Position numbers and translations under genes: made by a program. Source: Acidobacteriota bacterium (GTDB lineage Bacteria; Acidobacteriota; Terriglobia; Acidiferrales; UBA7541). Taken from it: DNA of 41,415 bases. The DNA lies in the NCBI GenBank assembly GCA_013289715.1, contig JABCZJ010000029.1:1-41415 (forward strand). Reading direction: 5' to 3'. Position 1 is the first letter of the stretch. Every line of letters starts with the position of its first letter. The notes below the pieces were generated by a model that was given only the letters and a program-made list of their open reading frames with translations, made no database searches and was not told the DNA's origin. Shown one piece after another: positions 24,928-33,073 of the stretch.

Positions 24928-26285
24928 GGACGATTTCCCCCGCTGCCCGATGCCTGCCCGCCTGAGCCATTGCTGCCTGGGCTCGCGCTGGTTCCGTTGC
25001 CGGAGGAGGCATTCGCGGAACCGTTGCCCTCGCCTGCGGGATTTTGCACTGACACTTTCACGCCGTCCTGGAGTTTGTCGAATCCGGTTATCGCAACCAC
25101 ATCGCCGGACTTCACGCCTTGCACGGCAGCGTTACCGCCGTCGGTGGTGCCGATCGTGACGGATTGAATCGCCGCAGTCTGGTTGGACTTAACCAAATAC
25201 ACGAACGCGCCTTGCGCATTTCGTTGAATCGCGGCAGCGGGAACCAGCGTGGCGTTTTGTTGCGTATCCACCAGCAGCCGCGCGTTCACAAATTGATTCG
25301 GGAACAGGGAGACATCGGAGTTCTCAAAGATGGCTTTCAGTTTTACCGTGCCGGTGGTGGTGTCAATTTGATTGTCCAATGTCAACAGCTTGCCCGAAGT
25401 CAGCTTGATTTGCTGGTTGCGATCGAATGCATCCACCGACATCTTATTTCCCTGGCGCAGTTGCTTTTGAATCTGCGGCAGATAATCCTCGGCCACGCTG
25501 AAAATTACAGTGATCGGCTGCAACTGCGTGATCACCACCAGAGGCGTGCCGCTGGCCGCTGTGACAATATTCCCGGGATCAACCAGGCGCAGGCCGACGC
25601 GCCCATTAATGGGAGCTTTAATCGTGGCGTAGTCGAGATTCGTGGTGGCGCTGGCAACCGTGCCCTGGTCGTTCTTCACCGAACCTTCGTACTGCTTCAC
25701 GATCTGGATCTGATCGTCGAGTTGCTGCTTGGCGATTGCATTGCGATTGAAGGCCAGCTGGTACCGGTCCAAGTCAATACGCGCTTCATTGAGCAGAGCC
25801 TCGTCGTGCGCCAGCGTTCCTTCGGCCTGGGTCAACGCCGCTTGATAAGGGCGCGGATCGATCTGCACCAGCAGGTCGCCCTTGTGAACCATTTGACCTT
25901 CCACGTAATTGACGCTGACGATCTGCCCATCCACGCGAGTGGTGATGGTGGCGGTATAAACGGAGGTGACGGTTCCGAGCGCATTGATGTAAATGCCGAT
26001 GGGCCCCGTGGTAGCGGTCGCGGTGGTAATCGGAACGCTGCGATTGGCGAGCGCCGCTTTGGTTTTTGCGGCGGCCTCGGCTGCTTGCTGCTTACGGTAA
26101 TAAACCAGCCCGCCGATTCCCAGGATCACGATCACGACGATCCAGATCCATTTATAACTGCCGCTATTTCCGGCGTCTTCATGCGCGTCCTCCCGCCGTT
26201 TCGCAGCGGAACCCGTGGACGGTGCGGCAGTCGTGGTTGTCGTGTCGCTATGAGTGCTTCCGATCTTCGGACTATTATCTGGCAC
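24924..26285 (-). CDS. RND membrane-fusion (periplasmic adaptor) protein, MdtA-like
   Basis: A 453-residue HlyD/MdtA-type adaptor linking the two pumps to the outer-membrane factor. A polar cytoplasmic N-terminus rich in Ser/Thr (1-45) precedes one membrane anchor (WIWIVVIVILGIGGLVYY, about 46-63), with no lipobox. The lipoyl half-motifs are VDGQIVSVNYVEGQMVHKGDLLVQIDPRPYQ and YATIKAPINGRVGLRLVDPGNIV, flanking an alpha-hairpin. A beta-barrel and membrane-proximal domain follow. The last 40 residues are almost only Gly, Ser, Asn and Ala, probably disordered. It is the first gene of the operon; the GTG at 26285 has GAGGGAG 5 nt upstream. A weak promoter candidate is TTGGCC-18-TAATAC. Confidence 0.9.
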   Translation of the reverse strand: MPDNSPKIGSTHSDTTTTTAAPSTGSAAKRREDAHEDAGNSGSYKWIWIVVIVILGIGGLVYYRKQQAAEAAAKTKAALANRSVPITTATATTGPIGIYINALGTVTSVYTATITTRVDGQIVSVNYVEGQMVHKGDLLVQIDPRPYQAALTQAEGTLAHDEALLNEARIDLDRYQLAFNRNAIAKQQLDDQIQIVKQYEGSVKNDQGTVASATTNLDYATIKAPINGRVGLRLVDPGNIVTAASGTPLVVITQLQPITVIFSVAEDYLPQIQKQLRQGNKMSVDAFDRNQQIKLTSGKLLTLDNQIDTTTGTVKLKAIFENSDVSLFPNQFVNARLLVDTQQNATLVPAAAIQRNAQGAFVYLVKSNQTAAIQSVTIGTTDGGNAAVQGVKSGDVVAITGFDKLQDGVKVSVQNPAGEGNGSANASSGNGTSASPGSNGSGGQASGSGGNRP

Positions 26286-26610
26286 TTTGCTCCCTCATTC
26301 GATGATTCAACCTTCAGCGCGCGGGACGTCTGTGTATTACTTTATGCTGACGACATCGGCCAAAAGAATATCAGTTGTTATCTAGCGGTTAAGCCAGCGA
26401 CGCGTAGATAGCCTCCGCAGACGACCACCTAGGGGTAGATTCAATACGCATTATATTCCGACGAGAGCGGGGTGCGTTTGGTTTCAACGCGTTTCGCAAA
26501 GAGTGCAACAGCTGCTATTTCCGGGCGACTCTTGCGGTTCGTGAATTCTTTGGCAAATCAGGGACTTAAGATGTTTTGTTCCTAGCGATTAGCCAGATCC
26601 GAGTATTCGG

Positions 26611-27615
26611 TCAATCGTTGCGCAGCCGCGAAGGCGCAAGCCACTGGGCAGCGCCGCCCGCCAGGGCTGACTGGGTGCCGTAACGGGCATTCAAAATGGG
26701 CACGCGATGCGCCCCCGGATTGATCGCCCAGGTCGCGAGCGTTCGCCTCATGCGGGTCCGATAAGACGTCATTACTCGACCGATGCCGCCTCCCACGATG
26801 ATCACTTCCGGTTCCAGCAGGTCAATTATGTTGCCGAGCCAGATGGCCAGATGGTCGGCGGCTTCTTGCAGAATTTGCATGGCTAGCTGATCGCCACTTC
26901 GTGCGGCTTTGTTTACGGTCTCCGCCGTGACATTCGAGATATTTCCGCCGGCCAGTTTCAGGATTTGCGAAGTACTGTGACGCATCTGGCGCAGTAGCCT
27001 GCGCGCGCGCGTGGAAATCGCGGTGCCTGAGGCGTACGCCTCCACGCATCCGCGCTTGCCGCAGCCACACAGTGGACCGCTCAAGTTGATGGTCATGTGG
27101 CCGCCTTCACAGCCGCCGCCGGGTCGCCCGTGGTAAATCTCCGCTTCCCGTACCATCGCCGTGCCAATGCCGGTTCCTAAACTCACATAAAAGATGCTTT
27201 CATATTTGGCGCCCGCTCCCCATTTTGCTTCGGCGAGCGCTGCGGCACTGGCGTCGTTGGTGAGCCGCGTGGGCCAGCCGTAATGTTTTTCGATCTTCTG
27301 CGCCAACGGGAAATTTCGCCAGCACGGCAGATTCGTGGCGCTCAGCAACACTCCGCGCTGGCTCTCCACCCATCCCGGCGCGCACACGCCAATGGCGCGC
27401 ACTCGCGCCGCGCGCGCGTGTGGCATCACGCCGTCCATCGCAGTCAGCACCGCGCGCAATCCCTCCTCGGCGCTGCCGCGCGCCATCATCGGCGCGCGGC
27501 CCGCATGCACAATTTGGCCTCGTAAGTTCACCAGGCCGACCGCCACTTTCGTGCCGCCGATATCAACACCCAGGACGAGTTTCTGTGCACTTCGGCTCCG
27601 GCTGCGATTCTTCAA
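26611..27615 (-). CDS. ROK family sugar kinase
   Basis: A 334-residue ROK protein, probably a glucokinase or amino-sugar kinase. The N-terminal ATP-binding loop is LVLGVDIGGTKVAVGLV. The sugar-binding and catalytic strip includes TNDASAAALAEAKWGAG (catalytic Asp) and E-G-G-H, and the zinc site is CGCGKRGCVEAYASG. No helix-turn-helix is present, so it is a kinase rather than a repressor. The start is uncertain: the frame is open up to an ATG at 27729, but the kinase domain begins shortly after a TTG at 27615. A possible -10 TATTAT at 27656-27651 would put transcription inside the longer version. It is divergent from the GH36-like lipoprotein. The exact sugar is not known. Confidence 0.82.
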   Translation of the reverse strand: MKNRSRSRSAQKLVLGVDIGGTKVAVGLVNLRGQIVHAGRAPMMARGSAEEGLRAVLTAMDGVMPHARAARVRAIGVCAPGWVESQRGVLLSATNLPCWRNFPLAQKIEKHYGWPTRLTNDASAAALAEAKWGAGAKYESIFYVSLGTGIGTAMVREAEIYHGRPGGGCEGGHMTINLSGPLCGCGKRGCVEAYASGTAISTRARRLLRQMRHSTSQILKLAGGNISNVTAETVNKAARSGDQLAMQILQEAADHLAIWLGNIIDLLEPEVIIVGGGIGRVMTSYRTRMRRTLATWAINPGAHRVPILNARYGTQSALAGGAAQWLAPSRLRND

Positions 27616-27824
27616 GCTCTCATATCCTCGTGGCGGTCTACGCAGCTTCGATAATACAAAAGCGCCGCATTGAAAGGCAGGCCTAAATGTCCAGATCGGC
27701 GGCGGGCGGGCCGCATCTGGCGAAGGCATTTTCAGTGGCGTGTGCGTCCTTGATGTGAGATATTGCGCGGGTATCGTTATGTTACGAAATATAGCTTTTT
27801 ACTTCTTTTTCTGTTGAGGGAACC

Positions 27825-30116
27825 ATGATCCCGACTCTCTTCGTCGAACCGACAAGGCCGCGCTCCACCTGGCGTTTCGCCAGCCTGTCGCTCGTCTCCG
27901 CTGCTGCACTCCTGCTGTTCGCGAACGGCTGCGCGAAAGAATCCGCGGTGAGTACCGCGCCCGCCAAATCGCAGCAATCGCCCGAATCAGAGGTTCAGGT
28001 AACCACCACGCCGGATGCCGTGCTCCTGGACACTCCCGCGGCCGAATTCGCAATCGCTCCGAACGGGTACGTCGCTGCAAGCCTGGAGAGCGGCGGGCGA
28101 AAACTTTCGCTCGAGGACGCTGCGGGAGGTTCCGGCGTCGCGCTGACGACGGGCGCAAAGCAGCTGCCCGAAGTGGTCTTCGACGTTGCGCATCCTCAGA
28201 TCTCCGCACCTCACGGAAGACTCGGCACAAGAGGAAAACGCATCGAATTAACCGGCAAGAACTCGGCTGCAGATCTGGAAGAAACGCTGGTGGTGGAAGT
28301 GTACGACCAATTTCCGAGCGTCGCGCTGGTGTCGGTCTCCATTCGTAATTCCGGCAAGAATGAAGTGAAGCTCGATGCAGTTGACCTGGATCGTCATCGC
28401 TTCAATGCTTCCCTGGCTGATCCGGCGGTCGCGCCCAACGATATGTGGTCCTTCCACGGAGCGAGCATCGAGTGGGGAAGAGAGAACGTATTTGAAATCC
28501 CACGGAAATTTTCGCAACAAAACCAGATGGGTTCCGTGGTGGACGTCAAGGGAGACCTGGGTCGCGTGGGCGGTGGAATTCCCGTGGTCGCATTTTGGAC
28601 GAAGACCGTGGGCGAAGCGATCGGCCACGTGGAAACGCTGCCTCTGGTGCTTTCCGTCCCGGTGAAAACGGAAGCCGACGGCCACGTGGATGCCAGCGTC
28701 CACCTCACAGCCGACAATGCGTTGCAACCGGGCGAAAGTTACTCCAGCCCCCAGACATTCATCGCGGTCTATGCGGGCGATTATTACGAGCCGCTAAGAG
28801 TTTATTCCGACGTAATTGACGGCGAAGGGCTGAGGAGGCCCACAACCAATAGCGAAGACTACGCGGTGAGCTGGTGCGGCTGGGGTTATCTCGCCAATGT
28901 AACGCCGGCGCAAATGCTGGGGACAATTCCCAAACTCAAGGAATTCGGAATTCACTGGGCCACTTTGGATGACCGCTGGTTCAACAACTACGGCGACTGG
29001 CAGCCGCGCAGCGACACTTTTCCCGACGGAGAAATCCAAAAGATGGTTCAGCAATTTCACCAGCAGGGAATCAAAGTGCAACTGTGGTGGTTGCCGCTGG
29101 CCGTGGAAGATGGCGGCCCGGGATACGAATCGCATTCTTACGGCGTCTCGGATGTGGTGAAAGAGCATCCGGACTGGCTGATTCTGGACAAGAACGGAAA
29201 GCCCGCGCGCATGACCCGGAATTTGGCGACGCTCTGTCCCGCCGTTCCCGAGGTGCGCGCCTACTACAGGCAACTCACCGAAAAATTCATACGCGACTGG
29301 GATTTCGACGGACACAAGCTCGACAACATTTACAGCGTGCCGGCCTGCTACAACCCGAAACACCATCACAAGACGCCTTATGATTCCGTTTATGCGATGG
29401 GTGATATCTATAAAACGATTTTCGACACCACCCGCGCGCTGAAGCCCGATAGCGTCACGCAAAGCTGCCCCTGCGGCACGCCGCCCAGCATCGCGTGGCT
29501 GCGCTATCTCGATCAGGCCGTGACGGCCGATCCGGTCGGTTCCGTGCAAGTGCGGCAACGCGTGAAGATGTACAAAGCGCTGCTCGGTCCGAACTCTGCC
29601 GTCTACGGCGATCACGTGGAATTGACGCGCATCGCGAACCCGAACGGGAATGAGAAAGATCTCGGATCTGATTTTGCTTCGACAATCGGCACGGGCGGCG
29701 TGGTGGGCACAAAATTCGCGTGGCCGAACTACGGGCCGAAGCTTGCGGACGTGTATCTCACGCCGCAAAAAGAGGAATACTGGAAAAAGTGGATTGGCCT
29801 CTATAACGACAACATGCTTTCACGCGGCACGTTCCGCGATCTCTACGTTTACGGCTACGATGTGCCGGAGGGATACGCGATCGAAAAGGATGGCGCGATG
29901 TACTACGCGTTCTTTGCGCTGACAGCGAGAGCGGGCGCCCCTAAGACCGCGCAGACACCGTGGTCCGGCGAAATCGAACTGCGCGGGCTTGCTGCGGGAA
30001 AATATCGCGTGGTGGATTATGTCAACGGCAAGGATCTGGGAGAAGTGACCGCGCCGGACGCGAAACTGAAGGCCAGCTTTACCGACCATCTGCTGATAAA
30101 AGCCACGCAGGAGTGA
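27825..30116 (+). CDS. GH36-like glycoside hydrolase, probable lipoprotein
   Basis: A 763-residue exported enzyme of clan GH-D, closest in pattern to GH36 alpha-galactosidases. The signal SLSLVSAAALLLFANGC has a lipidation cysteine at C36. A beta-sandwich domain (about 60-330) precedes the barrel: SWCGWGY (349-355), LDDRWFNNYGDWQPRSDTFP (381-400, the DDGWF..GDW..FP block), VKEHPDWLI (445-453), and DGHKLDNIY with K498 and the likely nucleophile D500. A small C-terminal beta domain follows. The ATG has GAGGG 5 nt upstream. An oligosaccharide imported by the nearby TonB receptor could be cut here in the periplasm. alpha-Galactosidase or alpha-N-acetylgalactosaminidase is possible; sequence alone does not decide. 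Confidence 0.82.
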   Translation: MIPTLFVEPTRPRSTWRFASLSLVSAAALLLFANGCAKESAVSTAPAKSQQSPESEVQVTTTPDAVLLDTPAAEFAIAPNGYVAASLESGGRKLSLEDAAGGSGVALTTGAKQLPEVVFDVAHPQISAPHGRLGTRGKRIELTGKNSAADLEETLVVEVYDQFPSVALVSVSIRNSGKNEVKLDAVDLDRHRFNASLADPAVAPNDMWSFHGASIEWGRENVFEIPRKFSQQNQMGSVVDVKGDLGRVGGGIPVVAFWTKTVGEAIGHVETLPLVLSVPVKTEADGHVDASVHLTADNALQPGESYSSPQTFIAVYAGDYYEPLRVYSDVIDGEGLRRPTTNSEDYAVSWCGWGYLANVTPAQMLGTIPKLKEFGIHWATLDDRWFNNYGDWQPRSDTFPDGEIQKMVQQFHQQGIKVQLWWLPLAVEDGGPGYESHSYGVSDVVKEHPDWLILDKNGKPARMTRNLATLCPAVPEVRAYYRQLTEKFIRDWDFDGHKLDNIYSVPACYNPKHHHKTPYDSVYAMGDIYKTIFDTTRALKPDSVTQSCPCGTPPSIAWLRYLDQAVTADPVGSVQVRQRVKMYKALLGPNSAVYGDHVELTRIANPNGNEKDLGSDFASTIGTGGVVGTKFAWPNYGPKLADVYLTPQKEEYWKKWIGLYNDNMLSRGTFRDLYVYGYDVPEGYAIEKDGAMYYAFFALTARAGAPKTAQTPWSGEIELRGLAAGKYRVVDYVNGKDLGEVTAPDAKLKASFTDHLLIKATQE

Positions 30117-30135
30117 TGCGCTACAGCGGATTGCA

Positions 30136-30159
30136 ACTGCGGCGCGCTCAACCCGCAGT
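30136..30159. terminator. Possible bidirectional hairpin between convergent genes
   Basis: ACTGCGG (30136-30142) and CCGCAGT (30153-30159) form a perfect 7-bp stem with a 10-nt loop in the 45-nt gap between two convergent stops. No T run follows on either strand, so intrinsic termination would be weak at best. Confidence 0.3.
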
Positions 30160-30161
30160 GA

Positions 30162-31100
30162 TCAACTCGAACTTAAGTGCTCGCGAAAAAATGCTTCGAC
30201 TCTCGTACGGTCCTTAAAAGCTTCGGTCCCGCCTTCGCAAGTCGTTGAAAACGCTCCGGCGACGTCCGCGTAGTCGAGACATTCCTGCGGCGTCGCGCCC
30301 TGCAAGTAGCGATGAATGAAGCCCGCGTCAAAGCTGTCGCCCGCGCCGACCGGATCCACCGACGCGACGCGCAAGCCAGTACGGCGCCATTCTTCGGATC
30401 CTTTCCGCGCAACAGCGCCGTTCGAGCCCAGTTTTACGACGACAAATTGGCAAAGCTGCGCGAGTTTATCGATCGCTTGCTGCAAATCATCGGTGCGCGC
30501 AACTTTTTTCGCCTCGCGCTCGTTCGGAAAAAATATATCAACGAACGGAAGCACCTCCAGCAGATCGTTCCCCCACTTGCCTTCGGGGTCGTCGTTCGTG
30601 TCGAGCGAAGTGGAAAGTCCCCTGGTCTTGGCTTCGCGAAATAGGTCAACGATGCGAGGCCGCAGTGCGCGGTGCAGGAAATAGGACGAGAGGTGCAGAT
30701 GCCGCGCGGAAAAAATATACTCGAGATCCAGATCGTCGTGGCTGAATTCAAACATGGTGCCGGGATACGTGAGGATGAAGCGATGCTCGGGCTGCGCGAG
30801 AATCACGGTGAGGCCTGTTGCCGGCCCGCTCGCAGCAACACACACACGAGCGAGATCTACGCCTGCATTCGCCAGCCAGTCGAATGCCATCTTGCCCAGC
30901 GCATCAGCGCCGATTTTTGACACCATTCCGACCCTCGTGCCCAGCACCGAAAGGTTGTGCGCGAAAATGGCCGACGAACTTCCCAGTGTCAGCCGGAATC
31001 CATTGACCAGCGATTCCTCTTCCGGCTTCAGTTGCGCCGGCACGCCGTAAAGAATCAAGTCCGGGTTGATCTCGCCGACGACGCAGACATCCAGCGGCAT
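30162..31100 (-). CDS. PfkB family (ribokinase-like) sugar kinase
   Basis: A 312-residue PfkB kinase. The N-terminal half has VVGEINPDLILYG and LTLGSSSAIFAHNLSVLG (sugar-binding side). The C-terminal signature is VDPVGAGDSFDAGFIHRYL with catalytic base D255, and FPNEREA is the usual nucleotide-side motif. It phosphorylates a sugar or related polyol using ATP, but the substrate is not clear. It is the last gene of a DeoR-SIS-PfkB operon, 14 nt after the SIS gene, with AGGGG 9 nt before its ATG. Candidates are a kinase acting on the SIS substrate (as FrlD with FrlB) or on the downstream product. Confidence 0.85.
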   Translation of the reverse strand: MPLDVCVVGEINPDLILYGVPAQLKPEEESLVNGFRLTLGSSSAIFAHNLSVLGTRVGMVSKIGADALGKMAFDWLANAGVDLARVCVAASGPATGLTVILAQPEHRFILTYPGTMFEFSHDDLDLEYIFSARHLHLSSYFLHRALRPRIVDLFREAKTRGLSTSLDTNDDPEGKWGNDLLEVLPFVDIFFPNEREAKKVARTDDLQQAIDKLAQLCQFVVVKLGSNGAVARKGSEEWRRTGLRVASVDPVGAGDSFDAGFIHRYLQGATPQECLDYADVAGAFSTTCEGGTEAFKDRTRVEAFFREHLSSS

Positions 31101-31114
31101 TTTTGCGGCCCCTG

Positions 31115-32221
31115 TTATTTGGTTTCCAGCATCACCACGCGGGACAAGTTGCGAGGCTCGTCAGGATTCAAACCCTTCTTGATTCCGGTGCAGAAGCCCA
31201 GCAGTTGGCCAGGAATCACGCTGGCAGCCACGCGCGCCGTTTCCGGCACGTCGAGCGACAACTCAACAAAATAATCAGCCGATCGCCGAATCACGGAATC
31301 GCCGGCATTGGAAATCACGAGCGTCGTACCGCCCAGCTTTTTGATTTCCTCTAGCACCGCTACTTCGGCGGCAAAGCCCGTTTCGCTGATGATGAACGTA
31401 ATGAGCGTCTCCGGACTGACGATCGCTTTCGGCCCGTGCCGGAACTCGAGTGTGTGAAAACACTGTGCGTAGGAGCAGGACATCTCTTTCACCTTCAGCA
31501 TGGATTCCTGCGCGATTCCGAAAAACGGCCCCTGCCCGAGAAATACATAGTCCGCAAACGCGCGCGAGTCCGCGAGCGACTTGATCGTGCTGTGAATTGC
31601 GTTCAATGAGCCAGCGACCTGATCGGGGAGTTTGCGTAGCGCGTCCAGGAAGTCGCGGCGCCCTCCGCGAATTGCGGCAAGCGATTGCAGAGTGATCAGC
31701 ATCGAGGTGAAAGACCGCGTCATCACCGTGCTTTTTTCGTCCGCGGCAGCCAGCTGGATGCAGTGCGAGGCGATCTTTTCGATGGGGGTATCCATGCCGC
31801 AGGTGATCGCCAGAGTTTGCAGGTGAAGGCGTTCTTCCAGATATTCGGCGGCCTGCAAGACCTCTGACGTGTAACCCGAGCGGGTGATCAGCACGGGCTG
31901 ACACGCGGCTGGAAATAATTGCGGAAATAGCGTGACTTCGGATGCAGGAAGCGCGCGGGATTTCTCGCCCGTCAAAATCGTCCAACTGGCCGACGCAGCC
32001 TGCGCCAGATAAAAACTCGATCCGCAGCCGATGAACACCCATTCGATATTCCGGGGAAGCTTCTCATTCAGCGATTGCAGCTCAGAGGTCTGCTCCAGCG
32101 CGTTGAGGCACGATTTCCAAGTGGAAGGCTCCGAGAGAATCTCCGCGATGGTGTGGGCGCCAACTCCTGCTTTCCAATCTACCAACTGTTCCTCCGCAAT
32201 GATCCCGTGATGAAAATTCAA
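31115..32221 (-). CDS. SIS domain sugar-phosphate isomerase/deaminase (AgaS/FrlB-like)
   Basis: A protein of up to 368 residues with two SIS (sugar isomerase) domains, like the isomerase half of GlmS. The first has VFIGCGSSFYLAQAA and LITRSGYTSEVLQAAEYL (phosphate-binding SGxT), with VMTRSFTSMLITLQSLA. The second has FLGQGPFFGIAQESMLKVKEM and HTLEFRHGPKAIVSPETL. Relatives deaminate or isomerise galactosamine-6-phosphate (AgaS) or remove the amine from fructoselysine-6-phosphate (FrlB). No glutaminase domain is present, so it works in breakdown, not synthesis. The TTG at 32221 overlaps the regulator stop (TTGA) but lacks an SD. A TTG 12 codons later (32185) has GGAGG 5 nt upstream and may be the true start. 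Confidence 0.82.
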   Translation of the reverse strand: MNFHHGIIAEEQLVDWKAGVGAHTIAEILSEPSTWKSCLNALEQTSELQSLNEKLPRNIEWVFIGCGSSFYLAQAASASWTILTGEKSRALPASEVTLFPQLFPAACQPVLITRSGYTSEVLQAAEYLEERLHLQTLAITCGMDTPIEKIASHCIQLAAADEKSTVMTRSFTSMLITLQSLAAIRGGRRDFLDALRKLPDQVAGSLNAIHSTIKSLADSRAFADYVFLGQGPFFGIAQESMLKVKEMSCSYAQCFHTLEFRHGPKAIVSPETLITFIISETGFAAEVAVLEEIKKLGGTTLVISNAGDSVIRRSADYFVELSLDVPETARVAASVIPGQLLGFCTGIKKGLNPDEPRNLSRVVMLETK

Positions 32222-32979
32222 ACCACAACGACTTTGACGTGCGCTGCGCGCAGCCCACGAAGATGCCGCGCGGAAATCTTGCTGTCTGTCATGGTGTGAT
32301 GGACGGCCGAGGTAGGCGCGATAAAGGAAAGGCTGCGCCGCCCAAATTTGCTCGAATCGCAGACGATGATCGTGGTCTTGGCGTTTTCCATCATCACGCG
32401 ATTGGCGCGCGCTTCCAGCAGATTGGGAGTGGTAAGGCCATACTCAATATCGAATCCATCCACCGCAAGGAACAGGAGATCCGCGGTGACGTGCCTTAGC
32501 GAATCTTCCGTGAGAGGACCCACCAGCGAAAACGAATTCCGCCGCAGCACGCCGCCCGTTAGAATGACCTCCACGTCCGTGCCAGCCAGTTCGGCTGCGA
32601 TATTCACCGCGTTCGTAATCACCGTAAGATCGCGGATATGCTTGATGGCGCGCGCGATGGCGGTAGTGGTAGTGCCCGAATCCAGAATCACCACGTGGCC
32701 GGGGCGAACCAGACGCGCCGCGGCGGCGGCGATTTTGAGTTTTTCGCGCCGGTGTAACTGCTCTTTTTCGTGCAAGGTAGGATCGCGCAGCGCGGTTGCG
32801 TCGATGGGCAGCGCGCCGCCATGCGCGCGTTGCAGGCGTCCCATTTGATGGAGCGATTCCAAATCCTTGCGAATCGTGATCAGCGAAGTGGAAAAACGGC
32901 GCGCCAGGTCCTTGACGACAACCCGGCCGTCGCGCTGCGTCAATTCCAGGATTTTTCGCCGCCGCTCTTCCGCGAGCAT
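32218..32979 (-). CDS. DeoR family transcriptional repressor (AgaR/GlpR-like)
   Basis: A 253-residue regulator. The N-terminal winged helix (LAEERRRKILELTQRDGRVVVKDLARRFSTSLITIRKDLESL, about 2-43) is followed by the family's linker (GRLQRAHGGALP). The C-terminal sugar-phosphate sensor is isomerase-like: ILDSGTTTTAIARAI, VITNAVNIAAEL, VILTGGVLRRNSFSLVGP and VCDSSKFGRRSL. Members repress sugar operons and release DNA when a phosphorylated intermediate binds. It heads the operon with the SIS and PfkB genes and is divergent from the second kinase, so it probably controls both. A likely operator lies in the 94-nt gap upstream. Confidence 0.9.
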   Translation of the reverse strand: MLAEERRRKILELTQRDGRVVVKDLARRFSTSLITIRKDLESLHQMGRLQRAHGGALPIDATALRDPTLHEKEQLHRREKLKIAAAAARLVRPGHVVILDSGTTTTAIARAIKHIRDLTVITNAVNIAAELAGTDVEVILTGGVLRRNSFSLVGPLTEDSLRHVTADLLFLAVDGFDIEYGLTTPNLLEARANRVMMENAKTTIIVCDSSKFGRRSLSFIAPTSAVHHTMTDSKISARHLRGLRAAHVKVVVV

Positions 32980-32992
32980 GAATAAAAGCCTG

Positions 32993-33025
32993 CTTTCGAT
33001 TTCTTACTTTTTGTTACTATTTCGT
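32993..33025. promoter_or_regulatory. Candidate DeoR-type operator between divergent kinase and regulator genes
   Basis: The plus strand reads CTTTCGATTTCTTAC, then CTTTTTGTTACTATTTCGT. This gives a ladder of CTTT and TTTCG blocks spaced about 7-10 nt. Operators of AgaR and GlpR-type DeoR proteins are built from such repeated TTTCG-like units. It lies between the start codons of the repressor (32979) and the divergent kinase (33074), where a repressor could block both. TACTAT at 33015-33020 inside it is a possible -10 for the kinase. Confidence 0.4.
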
Positions 33026-33073
33026 ACCAGAGGGTGATAGCTTGGCACAAAGGCCAGCCAGGAGCAAGGATTT

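Noticed and set aside
25119..26411. 430-residue plus-strand open frame opposite the membrane-fusion gene
   Set aside because: It is a GC-rich antisense shadow; the minus frame has clear adaptor motifs and a proper start, while the plus frame has no recognisable domain.
28794..29768. 324-residue minus-strand open frame opposite the GH36-like gene
   Set aside because: It overlaps the conserved catalytic barrel in antisense and shows no domain.
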